A DNA stretch of 64,000 nt from an uncultured Bacteroidota bacterium (GCA_903847205.1 CAINDA010000072.1:61134-125133), one strand, 5' to 3'; shown: positions 9,377 to 19,421, counted from the first letter of the stretch. The notes: generated by a model from the letters alone, not told the origin. Numbers and translations are program-made.

Positions 9377-9407
9377 TTTGTACATCTAAATATTATTTTT
9401 ACTTTTG
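9377..9407 (+). promoter_or_regulatory. SRP RNA promoter, perfect Bacteroidota consensus
   Basis: TTTG at 9377-9380, a 19-nt spacer, and TACTTTTG at 9400-9407. Both boxes and the spacing match the phylum consensus (TTTG-N19-TAnnTTTG). Transcription is predicted to begin about 9412-9415, at the GGGG that opens the SRP RNA stem. Confidence 0.8.
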
Positions 9408-9411
9408 CACC

Positions 9412-9512
9412 GGGGTAAGTCTTATACGACCAGCTCCCTAAAACCCTCCAGGTACGGAAGTAAGCAAAGGTAATAGGTCGAGCGGTGCGATATAATCAGC
9501 TTGCCCCTTTTT
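9412..9512 (+). ncRNA. ffs: Small signal recognition particle RNA (4.5S type)
   Basis: The apical-loop core CCAGGTACGGAAGTAAGCA is the conserved Ffh-binding region of bacterial SRP RNA. The outer stem is visible: GGGGTAAG at 9412-9419 pairs with CTTGCCCC at 9500-9507 (one G-U), and CGACC at 9428-9432 pairs with GGTCG at 9476-9480. The 3' end runs into a T tract, acting as terminator. Length near 100 nt is normal for the Alu-less form. It directs co-translational membrane targeting with Ffh and FtsY. A consensus promoter precedes it directly. The 250 nt between the GT2 gene and this promoter hold only a short hairpin near 9290. Confidence 0.95.
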
Positions 9513-9635
9513 TTTAACTTTCCTGCAAAAGCAAATACTTGTTCTATACTTTTCCACATTCTGCTATTCTGCAATTTAACATTTCTTTATTTTATAACTT
9601 CGCGTAGAATTTAATAATCAACAAAAAAAACTAGT

Positions 9636-10283
9636 ATGAAATTTTTTATAGACACAGCAAACCTTGCACAGATTAAAGAAGCGCAGGATCTCGGGGTACT
9701 TGACGGCGTAACTACTAACCCTTCATTAATGGCCAAAGAGGGCATTAAAGGAGAGAAAAACATTTTGAAACATTATGTTGATATCTGCAAAATTGTAACA
9801 GGGGATGTGAGTGCAGAAGTAATTGCAACTGACTTTGCAGGTATTGTAAAAGAAGGCGAACGCCTCGCTAAACTTCACAAACAGATAGTGGTGAAAGTGC
9901 CGATGATTAAAGACGGCATTAAAGCAATTAAATATTTTTCGGAAAAAGGTATCCGCACTAACTGCACATTGGTGTTTTCTGCGGGCCAGGCATTATTGGC
10001 TGCCAAAGCAGGTGCTACTTATGTATCGCCTTTTGTGGGACGCTTGGATGATGTTTCAACTGACGGCCTTCAGCTGATTGAAGATATCCGTATTATCTTT
10101 GATAATTATGGATACGAAACTCAGATATTAGCAGCATCTGTCCGCCACCCGATGCATATTATTGAATGTGCAACAATTGGTGCTGATGTTGTTACATGTC
10201 CATTGAATGTAATACTTTCCTTATTAAAGCACCCTTTAACAGATATCGGCTTAGCACAGTTTTTAGCTGACGCAAAAAAATAA
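9636..10283 (+). CDS. fsa: Transaldolase / fructose-6-phosphate aldolase (short form)
   Basis: 215-aa cytosolic class I aldolase of the short transaldolase subfamily (FSA / TalC). Features: N-terminal MKFFIDTAN, the [10 protein letters not shown] loop at 23-32, and Schiff-base Lys87 in VVKVPM. It either interconverts sugar phosphates in the non-oxidative pentose phosphate pathway or cleaves fructose-6-phosphate; sequence alone does not separate these two activities. It appears monocistronic, with its own terminator. Confidence 0.93.
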   Translation: MKFFIDTANLAQIKEAQDLGVLDGVTTNPSLMAKEGIKGEKNILKHYVDICKIVTGDVSAEVIATDFAGIVKEGERLAKLHKQIVVKVPMIKDGIKAIKYFSEKGIRTNCTLVFSAGQALLAAKAGATYVSPFVGRLDDVSTDGLQLIEDIRIIFDNYGYETQILAASVRHPMHIIECATIGADVVTCPLNVILSLLKHPLTDIGLAQFLADAKK

Positions 10284-10295
10284 GATACCTCTCTC

Positions 10296-10325
10296 AGCCC
10301 CTCTCCTCAAGAGAGGGGCTTTTTA
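10296..10325 (+). terminator. Rho-independent terminator of fsa
   Basis: AGCCCCTCTC / GAGAGGGGCT stem with a 4-5-nt loop followed by five T, starting 13 nt after the fsa stop. Confidence 0.88.
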
Positions 10326-10380
10326 CATCCAGCATAAATTTTCAATTTTTTACTTTCTAACTTTCAAACTTTAAACTACA

Positions 10381-11001
10381 GTGCTTTTACGCATCAATCC
10401 CGACAAGCCGAATTACGATGAAATTGCTAAGGTGGTTAACTGCCTGCGCAGCGGCGGCGTTGTAATTTATCCTACTGATACTGTTTACGGCATTGGCTGT
10501 GATATTAACAGGCAGCGTGCTGTAGAGAGGGTATGCAAAATAAAAGGTATAAATCCTGAAAAAGCAAACTTCTCTTTCATCTGTTCTGACTTAAGCCACC
10601 TTTCTGATTTCACTAAGCCCATTAACACAGCTGTGTTTAAGGTAATGAAAAAGGCACTTCCCGGCCCATTTACATTTATTTTGGAAGCAAATAATAATGT
10701 ACCAAAACTTTTCAGCAGCAAAAAGAAAACAGTGGGCATCCGGGTTCCTGATAATGCTATTTGTTTAGAAATAGTAAAGCAGCTAGGCAATCCTATCATG
10801 AGTACTTCAGTGCATGATGATGACGATGTTATTGAATATACAACCGACCCCGAGTTGATTCATGAAAAATACAAGGATCTCGTAGATATTGTAATTGCAG
10901 GCGGTTACGGAAACAATGAAGCGTCAACCGTTGTTGACTGTACCGATGGTGACTTTACTATTTTACGCCAGGGGCTGGGTGTATTAGAGGAATATTTGTA
11001 G
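10381..11001 (+). CDS. YciO/Sua5/YrdC family protein
   Basis: 206 residues; the start codon is GTG at 10381. The YrdC-like nucleotide-binding fold is clear: GGVVIYPTDTVYGIGCD near the N-terminus, then the KIKGINPEK segment and GPFTFILEANNN. The family makes threonylcarbamoyl-AMP for the t6A37 modification of ANN-decoding tRNAs. Its length and details (FSFICSDLSHLS after the substrate loop and STSVHDD in place of the usual S-x-N motif) are those of the YciO branch, whose activity is less certain than that of TsaC/Sua5. It is followed by a terminator hairpin. Confidence 0.88.
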   Translation: MLLRINPDKPNYDEIAKVVNCLRSGGVVIYPTDTVYGIGCDINRQRAVERVCKIKGINPEKANFSFICSDLSHLSDFTKPINTAVFKVMKKALPGPFTFILEANNNVPKLFSSKKKTVGIRVPDNAICLEIVKQLGNPIMSTSVHDDDDVIEYTTDPELIHEKYKDLVDIVIAGGYGNNEASTVVDCTDGDFTILRQGLGVLEEYL

Positions 11002-11061
11002 AGCCTGTTTGCTTTTAATATCGAAACATTTTATAAAATATTTTTTGCCCTGAAAAAATTA

Positions 11062-11100
11062 TAAAAAAAACTCCGAAAATTAAATTCGGAGTTTTTTTTA
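11062..11100 (+). terminator. Bidirectional terminator between the convergent yciO-like gene and ilvE
   Basis: AAACTCCGAA / TTCGGAGTTT stem with an A-run on the left and T-run on the right, lying between the plus-strand gene ending at 11001 and ilvE ending at 11119 on the minus strand. Symmetry would let it serve both. Confidence 0.85.
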
Positions 11101-11118
11101 TTTTATGTAAAGGCAATA

Positions 11119-12192
11119 TTAAACAATTTTATACATCCAGTTGTGAATATCAGGCACCCTGCCTTTGCGGATGTTGTCTAATTCATCTGCAACTCTGTTT
11201 GAGAAAATTCTGGAAGGAACGTCAGGTAAAATATAATCTTTTCCTTCGAAACCAATTTGTGAAATATGTGCAATAGTTGCGGCGGTGCCTGTACCAAAGG
11301 CTTCGTCAAGGGTTTTGCGTTTGTGAGCATCAATTATTTCATCAATACTAATTTTACGCTCCTGCACTTTCATTTTCCAATCGCGGGCAAGTGTTAATAC
11401 ACTGTCGCGGGTAATACCTGCTAAAATAGTATCTCCCAGCGGTGGAGTAATTAATACATCATCTATCACAAACATTAAATTCATTGTTCCTGATTCTTCT
11501 AAATAGCGGTGGTTGCGTGCATCAGTCCACATGATCTGATGGTACCCGCGCTGCTGCGCTAACCGGGTTGGGAATAAAGAACGGCCGTAGTTGCCTGAAG
11601 CTTTCACAAAACCGACGCCTCCTTCAACAGCACGAATAAAATTTGGTTCAACCAAAACTTTTACCGGCTCATTATAATATCTGCCTCCGGGCGAAGTGAT
11701 GATATAAAAACGGTATGAATCTGAGGGTCTTACTCCGATAAATTCATCGGTACCAATCAAAAATGGACGGACATATAAAGAAGCACCTTCGGTTGAAGGC
11801 ACCCAGTCTTTGTCCAATTTTACCAGCTGTCTGAGGCCTTCCATAAATAACTCCTGAGGAATACTCGGCATAGCCATACGCTCTGCAGAAATATTAATCC
11901 GCTTGTGATTTTCAAGCGGACGGAAAAGCAATACTTCTCCTTTATCATTTTTATATGCTTTCATCCCTTCAAAAATAGACTGACCGTAATGCAGTGCTGA
12001 TGTTGAAGGGCTCATTGGTAATGGACCGTAGGGTAGTATCTGCGCATCTCCCCAATGATTATTTTTAAAATCGGCCATAAACATATGGTCAGAAAACATT
12101 TTGCCAAATGAAAGGTTATCAAAATCAATCTCGCTGACTCTGGAATGAGGAGCTGTTTGAACTTTAATCGTAATATTATCTGCTGTTAACAT
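11119..12192 (-). CDS. ilvE: Branched-chain amino acid aminotransferase
   Basis: 357-aa fold-type IV PLP enzyme catalysing the last step of leucine, isoleucine and valine synthesis and the first step of their breakdown. Seen: GQSIFEGMKAY (70-80), RPxxNxxR near 91-98, the Schiff-base Lys197 in VKASGNYGRS, the EESGTMNLMFV cofactor-binding loop, and GTGTAATIAHI near the C-terminus. The length fits the BCAT type with an N-terminal extension rather than the shorter enteric IlvE. It is a single gene with about 130 nt of upstream spacer. Confidence 0.96.
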   Translation of the reverse strand: MLTADNITIKVQTAPHSRVSEIDFDNLSFGKMFSDHMFMADFKNNHWGDAQILPYGPLPMSPSTSALHYGQSIFEGMKAYKNDKGEVLLFRPLENHKRINISAERMAMPSIPQELFMEGLRQLVKLDKDWVPSTEGASLYVRPFLIGTDEFIGVRPSDSYRFYIITSPGGRYYNEPVKVLVEPNFIRAVEGGVGFVKASGNYGRSLFPTRLAQQRGYHQIMWTDARNHRYLEESGTMNLMFVIDDVLITPPLGDTILAGITRDSVLTLARDWKMKVQERKISIDEIIDAHKRKTLDEAFGTGTAATIAHISQIGFEGKDYILPDVPSRIFSNRVADELDNIRKGRVPDIHNWMYKIV

Positions 12193-12321
12193 AGAATATG
12201 GGATTTGTTTATTTTTATAAAAATAAGAATATTATTTATTTCAAACACAATTATTTAAACTATTTCGACTGAATATTTTAAATAGAAGACGATTAAATAA
12301 TAAAGAACTATGTGCAAATTT

Positions 12322-14394
12322 TTAATATGCTCCGTTTCGTTTGCGGATAAACCATTCAAGGGACAGGAGGAAAAGTATTAAAATAAATATCCATTTTAAA
12401 TTAATTAAATCAGACAGTTTGTTTTGTGTGTAGGAAACTGATTTAATATCATTTCGGTTATTCAATTTTTGTGATAATTTTTCTAGTTCATTCGGATAAA
12501 TCATTTCGCCGTCATGTTTTTTTGCAAGACTGAAAAGCAACTGGTGGTCGGCAATAGTGTTTGTGTATTCTATCTGAAGAGGGATTACACTAAACTCGCC
12601 GTGCTGGGTATAAAGTTTGCTGCCCTGCTTCACCTTGGCTTCAAATTTATATTCGCCGGCAGGCATCATTCCTGCATTCAAGTGATAGGCATTACTTGTT
12701 TTGCTGAAGGTGTAAGGAAATTTTTTATTATCAGCGTTACTGATTGTTATGCTTACTTCCGGTTCATTTATTAATTCATAACTTTCGTTATATACTTCCG
12801 CACCGAGCTCTATTGCCTCGTTTTCAAGAAAATTGTTTTTGCAGGATACTTTAAAAAAACCTTTATCCGCCTTCAGCGAGAGGTATTGAACTGTTTTAGA
12901 GATAAGCTCATCAAATAAATTATGATTGCTGTGCACTGCAAAATCCTGCAGACGCCATTTCCAGATACCTTCACCGGAAAAAATTGCGATTTTATTTTCA
13001 CCTGATACACTGAAAAACATCATCGGCGTTTTTGTTTCAACAATGCTGATACGCTGATAAAACAATACATTGCTTCTGCTTTCGGCCGAATATGTTCCGT
13101 AAGGACAATTTAATGCAGGGAAACTTTTAATGGCTTTCCGCAGTTCCTCGCTTATTGTAAACAACGGGAAGTTTTCATCCAACACCGGTTCCGCCTCATT
13201 TGTTTTCTGTGAAGGGGTAAAGGATAAATCACTTTTTAGTATGGTGTTGGCACCTGAAAATAACCAAACGGGAATATTGTATGTATTTATTTCGCTGATA
13301 ATTTTAGCAGCTGCATTACGTGCACCTGGCAGGTGATGCAGGATAACGAGGTTGTATTTTTTTAAAGGTTTGTCGAAATTATCAATAGTGTAACTTTCAA
13401 CTTCATAATTCTGATTTGCTTCAATAGATTCTTTCAGTGCTGCAATATCAGGGTGCGGGGCATCCGCAAGAATTAACACTTTCTGCCTTGCATCCAAAAC
13501 ATCAATGAAAACATCACATATATTGTTGCTTGTGTTTAACTCTTCGGGAAGCGCAGAGAGCTTTAGTTTATAATGCTGCAGCCCTGTCTCTTTTGCTTCA
13601 AGAAAAAAAGGAATGGAGACAGTAAATGCATCAGAATTAAAATTTATTACCTGAGTAAAAAGCACTGCATCACCCTTGCTTACTGTGAGTGTGGTTGTTT
13701 TTCCTTTTAACTGCTTTGCATTTACAACGGCTTCAATCGGGAATTTATTGCCCAGATATGCTAAGCGGTTATGCACTGCCTTTAAAAGTATAATGTCTTT
13801 TTTAACAGTGGTGTCGCCTAAAGCGATGGTATAAACGGGTACTTTTATTTTATCTGAAGAGTAAAGAGGATTCGCGCCTTTATTATACAAGCCGTCGCTG
13901 GCAAGCAATACAGCGCCGACATTACGGTTGCTGTAGCGCACTTCGATATCATTGAATAAAGCAGAAATGTCTGTTTGTTTTTCTTTGAAAGTTAATGAAT
14001 CCGGGCTGTTTAATTCTTTAATTTTATCAGCAAATGAATACAAACGGACTTCGTATTTGCTTCCTAATTCATCCATCAGTTTTTGCAGCTGCTGTTTGTA
14101 TTCTTTTTTATAAAAGGCGGAATCTTTACCAATCACCAGTGATTCGGAATTATCCTGTGCGATAATAATTACCGGCTTTTCTACTTCGCGGTTTACTGTT
14201 TTTAAAAAGGGCGAAAGCAATAGAAATGATAGGATAGAAATAACTGCAAAACGAAAAGCAGCCATCAAGCGGATAATCCAGACTGACATCTCTTTGAGCC
14301 TTTTATCGCGGTAATACAAAACACCTGCATAGGTTATGCCTGCTGCGATGCAGAATATAATAAACCACCACGGGTACTCTAAAATTAAATTCAT
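12322..14394 (-). CDS. Membrane protein with von Willebrand A-like domain
   Basis: 690 residues. Two N-terminal hydrophobic helices (about 8-26 and 40-62) are followed by VIIIAQDNSES, whose Asp81-x-Ser83-x-Ser85 is a MIDAS-type DxSxS metal site of vWA domains. A middle part (VLILADAPHPDIAALK, then a glutamine-amidotransferase-like Rossmann region) and a beta-rich region lead to one C-terminal helix (WIFILILFLLSLEWFI) and a short basic tail. This is the architecture of large BatA-related proteins common in Bacteroidota, role unknown. It lies 89 nt downstream of fabG on the same strand, but no link in function is evident. Confidence 0.8.
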   Translation of the reverse strand: MNLILEYPWWFIIFCIAAGITYAGVLYYRDKRLKEMSVWIIRLMAAFRFAVISILSFLLLSPFLKTVNREVEKPVIIIAQDNSESLVIGKDSAFYKKEYKQQLQKLMDELGSKYEVRLYSFADKIKELNSPDSLTFKEKQTDISALFNDIEVRYSNRNVGAVLLASDGLYNKGANPLYSSDKIKVPVYTIALGDTTVKKDIILLKAVHNRLAYLGNKFPIEAVVNAKQLKGKTTTLTVSKGDAVLFTQVINFNSDAFTVSIPFFLEAKETGLQHYKLKLSALPEELNTSNNICDVFIDVLDARQKVLILADAPHPDIAALKESIEANQNYEVESYTIDNFDKPLKKYNLVILHHLPGARNAAAKIISEINTYNIPVWLFSGANTILKSDLSFTPSQKTNEAEPVLDENFPLFTISEELRKAIKSFPALNCPYGTYSAESRSNVLFYQRISIVETKTPMMFFSVSGENKIAIFSGEGIWKWRLQDFAVHSNHNLFDELISKTVQYLSLKADKGFFKVSCKNNFLENEAIELGAEVYNESYELINEPEVSITISNADNKKFPYTFSKTSNAYHLNAGMMPAGEYKFEAKVKQGSKLYTQHGEFSVIPLQIEYTNTIADHQLLFSLAKKHDGEMIYPNELEKLSQKLNNRNDIKSVSYTQNKLSDLINLKWIFILILFLLSLEWFIRKRNGAY

Positions 14395-14483
14395 TGGTTT
14401 AGAAAATTGTTCAGCGAATAACGAATTTTAACGAATAAAGAATCTGTGTAAATCATTATCAGATGCAATTCATCTGCGTTTGC

Positions 14484-15230
14484 TTAGGTCAGCATGCCGC
14501 CGCATACATTAAGGACCTGCCCTGTAATGTAGCTGCTCATTTCAGAGGCTAAGAACACAGCCGCATTTGCAACATCCTCGGAGGTGCCTCCGCGTTTCAT
14601 TGGAATACCAGCTCTCCAGCCCTCAACAGTTTTTGGATCAAGGGCGGCTGTCATTTCTGTTTCAATAAAACCGGGAGCGATAGCATTGCTGCGGATATTA
14701 CGAGAGCCCAATTCCAGAGCTATTGATTTTGTGAAACCTATAATGCCTGCTTTTGAGGCAGCGTAGTTCGACTGGCCTGCGTTGCCTTTTATTCCGACAA
14801 CAGAACTCAAATTAATGATAGAACCTTTGCGCTGTTTCAGCATTGGCTTTGTAACGGCTTTGGTTAAATTGAAAACAGATTTTAAATTTGCATTTATCAC
14901 TTCGTCCCATTGCTGCTCGTTCATGCGCATCAACAGTGTATCACGGGTAATGCCGGCGTTATTTACTAAAATATCAATTGTGCCGAAATCGGCAGCAACT
15001 GTGTTTACAAGCTCTTCCGCAGCTTTAAAATCAGCAGCATCAGAACGGTAGCCTTTTGCTTTAATTCCGAAAGCTTCGAGCTCTTTTTCGAGTGCCTGTC
15101 CTTTTTCAACGGATGATAAATAAGTGAAAGCTATAGCTGCGCCCTGCTCGGCAAATTTTAATGCAATACCGCGCCCGATACCTCTTGAAGCACCTGTGAT
15201 CAAAGCGGTTTTTCCTTCTAATAATTTCAT
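14484..15230 (-). CDS. fabG: 3-oxoacyl-[acyl-carrier-protein] reductase
   Basis: 248-aa classical short-chain dehydrogenase. Cofactor motif TGASRGIG at 12-19, NNAG at 90-93, and the catalytic Ser142/143, Tyr156, Lys160 set in LSSVVGIKGNAGQSNYAASK. The C-terminal PGFIETEMT and YITGQVLNVCGGM blocks are typical of FabG, which reduces 3-ketoacyl-ACP with NADPH in fatty acid elongation. Short-chain dehydrogenases overlap in sequence, but length and motifs fit FabG closely. A terminator separates it from sucD upstream. Confidence 0.93.
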   Translation of the reverse strand: MKLLEGKTALITGASRGIGRGIALKFAEQGAAIAFTYLSSVEKGQALEKELEAFGIKAKGYRSDAADFKAAEELVNTVAADFGTIDILVNNAGITRDTLLMRMNEQQWDEVINANLKSVFNLTKAVTKPMLKQRKGSIINLSSVVGIKGNAGQSNYAASKAGIIGFTKSIALELGSRNIRSNAIAPGFIETEMTAALDPKTVEGWRAGIPMKRGGTSEDVANAAVFLASEMSSYITGQVLNVCGGMLT

Positions 15231-15299
15231 GTTAATACGATTGAATTTCTCTTTTAAAAATTGTTTTCAAAGATAAAAGAAAAGCAGAGAGAATATTAT

Positions 15300-15331
15300 A
15301 AAAAAGGCTGTGCATTTTTTTACACAGCCTT
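15300..15331 (-). terminator. Rho-independent terminator of sucD
   Basis: On the minus strand, AAGGCTGTG and CACAGCCTT form a 9-bp stem with an A-rich loop and a T-run follows, about 20 nt after the sucD stop. Confidence 0.8.
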
Positions 15332-15351
15332 CAATTATTTTAAATTAAAAA

Positions 15352-16272
15352 TTAATCAACTCTATTTGAATGATGGTGAGGACTTTCTTTCCTCGATTCA
15401 TTCGCTAATGCCTTTGCCATTGCTTTTCCAATATCAGCAGGAGAATCAACAACGATAACCCCGCAGGCACGTAAAATTTTCTTTTTTGCTTCAGCTGTAT
15501 CTTCGGCACCGCCTACAATAGCACCTGCATGACCCATGGTACGGCCTTTTGGAGCAGTTTCGCCTGCAATAAAACCAACAACTGGTTTGCGGTTGCCGTC
15601 TGCTTTAATCCAGCGGGCAGCGTCTGCTTCAAGGTTTCCGCCGATTTCGCCGATCATAATAATGCCGTCGGTTGCTGGGTCATTCATTAATAATTCAACA
15701 GCTTCTTTAGTAGTAGTGCCAATAATCGGGTCGCCTCCAATGCCGATAGCTGTGGTAATTCCCAAGCCGGCTTTTACAGTCTGGTCTGATGCTTCATATG
15801 TTAAAGTTCCTGATTTTGAAACAATGCCTACTGTTCCTTTTTTAAATACAAAACCCGGCATGATGCCTACTTTCGCTTCGTCTGCTGAAATAACACCGGG
15901 ACAGTTAGGGCCGATTAAGCGGCTGTCTCTGCCTTTTAAATATTCCTTAACCATCACCATATCTTTAACAGGAATACCTTCTGTGATACAGATAATCACT
16001 TTAATGCCGGCTTCAGCAGCTTCCATAATTGCATCCGCTGCAAAAGCAGGCGGCACAAAAATGATAGACACATCAGCACCTGCTTTATCTACCGATTCTT
16101 TTACGGTATTAAATACGGGACGGTCTAAATGTGTTGAACCGCCTTTGCCAGGCGTAACACCGCCAACCACGTTGGTGCCGTAATCGATCATTTGTCCGGC
16201 ATGAAATGTGCCTTCTGCACCGGTAAAACCCTGTACAATTATTCTGGATTGTTTATTTACTAATACGCTCAT
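15352..16272 (-). CDS. sucD: Succinyl-CoA synthetase, alpha subunit
   Basis: TCA-cycle enzyme subunit binding CoA and carrying the phosphohistidine intermediate; pairs with SucC, which is not in this window. Seen: N-terminal CoA-binding Rossmann domain ([14 protein letters not shown]), the GPNCPGVI segment, and the phosphorylated His248 in [10 protein letters not shown]. At 306 aa it is about 15 residues longer than usual: after the normal end near KALAN there is a polar tail, [14 protein letters not shown], with three consecutive histidines. The ATG start ([11 protein letters not shown]) is standard. Confidence 0.95.
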   Translation of the reverse strand: MSVLVNKQSRIIVQGFTGAEGTFHAGQMIDYGTNVVGGVTPGKGGSTHLDRPVFNTVKESVDKAGADVSIIFVPPAFAADAIMEAAEAGIKVIICITEGIPVKDMVMVKEYLKGRDSRLIGPNCPGVISADEAKVGIMPGFVFKKGTVGIVSKSGTLTYEASDQTVKAGLGITTAIGIGGDPIIGTTTKEAVELLMNDPATDGIIMIGEIGGNLEADAARWIKADGNRKPVVGFIAGETAPKGRTMGHAGAIVGGAEDTAEAKKKILRACGVIVVDSPADIGKAMAKALANESRKESPHHHSNRVD

Positions 16273-16502
16273 TGTTTATTTGTTTTATAGTATAATTTCA
16301 GATTGGAAGCAGATAAGATTCTGCGTTTTATTTTTGCGACTGCTAAAGTAAAGTTTTAAGCGGTTATTGCAAAGTATTTTATCTTTTTAATGTGCGTTGG
16401 TATTAATGCGGCTTCGGTTTGAGTTTTTTTCGTATTATTAAACTTTAGAACCAAGAAAAAGCATTAAGTTAAGAACAAAATATTTCAGAAAGATAAGTAC
16501 GG

Positions 16503-17915
16503 ATGCAGCCTCAATTGAATACAAATTTATTAAATAAAGATACCATTGCCGCTTTAGCAACTCCCCAGGGAATAGGTGCTATCGGCGTTATCCGGCTTTC
16601 AGGCGCTGATGTTTTTAATATCTGCAATACTGTTTTCGGGACTAAAAGCCTCCGTAAAAAAGATTTGAATAAACAGGCATCGCACACCATTCATTTCGGC
16701 GTGATACATGATGGTGATATTATTATTGATGAAGTACTGCTGAGTGTTTTTAAAGCCCCTCATTCCTATACAAGTGAAAACACAATTGAAATATCCTGTC
16801 ATGGCTCAAAATTTATTCAGCAGCAGATTATTCAGCTATTAGTAAGGAAGGGAGTGCGCCTTGCTAACCCCGGTGAATTTACAATGCGTGCCTTTTTGAA
16901 CGGCAAATTAGATTTATCTCAGGCCGAAGCTGTTGCCGATTTAATTGCATCCAATTCTGCTTCATCACATCAGGCAGCGATGCAGCAGATGAGGGGCGGT
17001 TTTTCCAGCAAAATAAAACTGCTGCGTCAAAATCTTATCGACTTTGCTTCTCTTATTGAATTGGAGCTTGATTTCAGCGAGGAGGATGTGGAGTTTGCCG
17101 ACCGCAGTGATTTAAAAAATTTAGTGCTCACGCTGCAGCGGATTGTTCAAAGATTGATTGACTCATTTGAAGTCGGGAACGTTTTAAAAAATGGAATTCC
17201 TGTTGCGATTGTTGGGAAACCAAATGCAGGGAAATCTACACTGCTGAATGTTTTTTTGGAAGAAGACAGAGCTATTGTTTCTGAGATACCGGGTACTACA
17301 CGCGATGTTATTGAAGATGAAATAAATATTGACGGTGTTCTTTTCCGAATTATTGATACAGCAGGCATTCGGGAAACAAGTGATATTATTGAGTCTATCG
17401 GTGTTGAAAAAACTTTTGAGCAGATTAAATTATCTTCCATTGCTATATATTTATTTGATGCTCATGAAATAACTGCTTCCGAATTAAAATTAATTGTTGA
17501 AGAACTGCAGCCGCATCTCAATAATTCGTCTTTAGTACTTGCTGCCAATAAAATGGATAAGGAAGATGCTGATTATATCAAACGCGAATTTTCTGATTTC
17601 CCTGAGATGCTTTTCATTTCGGCCAAAGAGCGCATTCATATTGATGAATTAAAAAAACACCTTGTTCAATTATTTGATAACCGCATAGTAAATACTACCG
17701 AAACAATTGTTACAAATGCCCGTCACGTGGAGGCTTTACGCCACACAAATTCTGCTTTAATAAAAATACTTGAAGGTTTAAATATCAATATTTCCGGAGA
17801 TTTCCTGGCTATGGATATCCGCTCGGCCTTACATTACTTAGGAACTATTACTGGTGAGATATCATCCGATGATTTATTGGCGAATATTTTTTCAAGGTTT
17901 TGTATCGGAAAGTAA
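16503..17915 (+). CDS. mnmE: tRNA modification GTPase MnmE
   Basis: 470 residues with the full MnmE layout: N-terminal formyl-THF-binding domain (DTIAALATPQGIGAIGVIRLSG), central helical domain, inserted G domain with P-loop GKPNAGKST at 238-246, DTAG switch II and the NKMD specificity motif, and the C-terminal FCIGK holding the invariant cysteine. With MnmG it makes the 5-carboxymethylaminomethyl group at U34 of certain tRNAs. The ATG at 16503 gives the expected N-terminus. It is a lone gene; the following gene is an unrelated exported esterase. Confidence 0.97.
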   Translation: MQPQLNTNLLNKDTIAALATPQGIGAIGVIRLSGADVFNICNTVFGTKSLRKKDLNKQASHTIHFGVIHDGDIIIDEVLLSVFKAPHSYTSENTIEISCHGSKFIQQQIIQLLVRKGVRLANPGEFTMRAFLNGKLDLSQAEAVADLIASNSASSHQAAMQQMRGGFSSKIKLLRQNLIDFASLIELELDFSEEDVEFADRSDLKNLVLTLQRIVQRLIDSFEVGNVLKNGIPVAIVGKPNAGKSTLLNVFLEEDRAIVSEIPGTTRDVIEDEINIDGVLFRIIDTAGIRETSDIIESIGVEKTFEQIKLSSIAIYLFDAHEITASELKLIVEELQPHLNNSSLVLAANKMDKEDADYIKREFSDFPEMLFISAKERIHIDELKKHLVQLFDNRIVNTTETIVTNARHVEALRHTNSALIKILEGLNINISGDFLAMDIRSALHYLGTITGEISSDDLLANIFSRFCIGK

Positions 17916-18017
17916 CCCCGCATGTAAAGTTTTGTTTTAATGATTTGGTTTTATACTTTCACTCAAAACCATATTTAAACTTTTTTATTTTATCAATGAT
18001 TTAAAAACATCTTCAGC

Positions 18018-19421
18018 ATGAAAAAACTTTTACTAATCGCCCTATTTATACCCATGATAGGATGGGGACAGCTTACAATTAATATTACGTATGCATACAA
18101 TCTTACTCCGCTTACAGATACTTTGTTTTTGGCTGGAGACTTTAATTCATGGGCAGCAAACAGCCTTGCTTACCGTTTTACACGAACCGCTTTTAATGTT
18201 TTTCAAATAACAATTAATCCGCCGGCAGGAGCTTTGCAGTATAAAGTTACCAGAGGAGCATGGGCTTCGGTGGAAGCGGATGCACAGGGTGCTTCTATTT
18301 CAAACAGAACTTATACGTATTCAGGAACAGCATCAACCATAAATATTCAGATTAACGGCTGGGCTGATATCGGCGGTAACGGACACACCACCGCTGCCAG
18401 CAATGTATATATACTCGATATGAATTTCCCGATACCGCAGCTGAACCGTACCCGGAGAATATGGGTTTATCTTCCGCCGGATTATCAAACGTCAGCAAAA
18501 AATTATCCGGTAATGTATATGCACGACGGGCAGAATTTATTTGACCAATATACTTCCGCTTTTGGCGAATGGCAGGTGGATGAATCGTTGAATACACTGT
18601 TCAGTCAGGGGGACTACGGAATTATTATAGTTGGTATTGATAACAGCTCAGCGCGGATGGATGAATATTCGCCATGGGTGAATACTTCATACGGAGGCGG
18701 GCAGGGCGATGAATACACCAGCTGGATAGTTAATAATCTGAAGCCTGCTATAGACAGTAAATTCCGGACATTGCCTCAGCCTGAATTTACAGGAATTGCC
18801 GGAAGTTCATTAGGCGGATTAATTTCGCAGTACGGCGGCATACAATATCCTCAGACATTTAAAAAGATAGGGCTTTTATCGCCAGCCTTCTGGTACACCG
18901 ATACTATTTTCAGCCAGATACATGCACTGGGTGTAATGCCCGATCAGAAATTTTATTTTGTTTCCGGCACTACCGAGGATGCTACTATGGTGCCCTTGAT
19001 GGTAAATATGAAGGACAGCCTTATAAGCAAAGGCTTAGATACTTCGAGAGTAAGGCTGAAAACCTGTGTTGACGGTGCGCACAGCGAATGGTTTTGGGCC
19101 CGCGAATTTCCGATGTGCTATCAATACCTGTTTGCAGGATTAAATTTTACTACTGCCGTAAATACCCTGCCTGCAGCTAAAGAGCCTGGTTTTGAAATTT
19201 ATCCCAACCCTGCTTCTGATAAAATAGTTCTCCGCACTGATAACGGCGAAACGTTATGGAACATACAATTACTGAATATAAACGGAGAATTACTGCTTAC
19301 CCAGCATATAAAAGGCAATGAAGTTTTGAATACAGCTTCGCTTGCAAACGGGATATATTTATTAAAAGGAATATCTGCTAAAGGTACTGTTATTACTAAG
19401 AAATTGGTGTTGCAGCATTAG
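18018..19421 (+). CDS. T9SS-exported esterase with N-terminal starch-binding-like domain
   Basis: 467 residues. A Sec signal peptide (MKKLLLIALFIPMIGWGQ) leads to a beta-sandwich of the CBM20/48 kind (TLFLAGDFNSWAAN, 35-48; QYKVTRGAWASVEAD). An esterase-D-type alpha/beta hydrolase follows (YPVMYMHDGQNLFD; nucleophile Ser264 in GSSLGG; His candidate in DGAHSEWFW). The last 75 residues form a type A T9SS sorting domain (FEIYPNPASDKIVL ... ITKKLVLQH), so it should be secreted or attached to the cell surface. Substrate is unknown; IroE- and feruloyl-esterase-like proteins share this fold. Confidence 0.88.
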   Translation: MKKLLLIALFIPMIGWGQLTINITYAYNLTPLTDTLFLAGDFNSWAANSLAYRFTRTAFNVFQITINPPAGALQYKVTRGAWASVEADAQGASISNRTYTYSGTASTINIQINGWADIGGNGHTTAASNVYILDMNFPIPQLNRTRRIWVYLPPDYQTSAKNYPVMYMHDGQNLFDQYTSAFGEWQVDESLNTLFSQGDYGIIIVGIDNSSARMDEYSPWVNTSYGGGQGDEYTSWIVNNLKPAIDSKFRTLPQPEFTGIAGSSLGGLISQYGGIQYPQTFKKIGLLSPAFWYTDTIFSQIHALGVMPDQKFYFVSGTTEDATMVPLMVNMKDSLISKGLDTSRVRLKTCVDGAHSEWFWAREFPMCYQYLFAGLNFTTAVNTLPAAKEPGFEIYPNPASDKIVLRTDNGETLWNIQLLNINGELLLTQHIKGNEVLNTASLANGIYLLKGISAKGTVITKKLVLQH

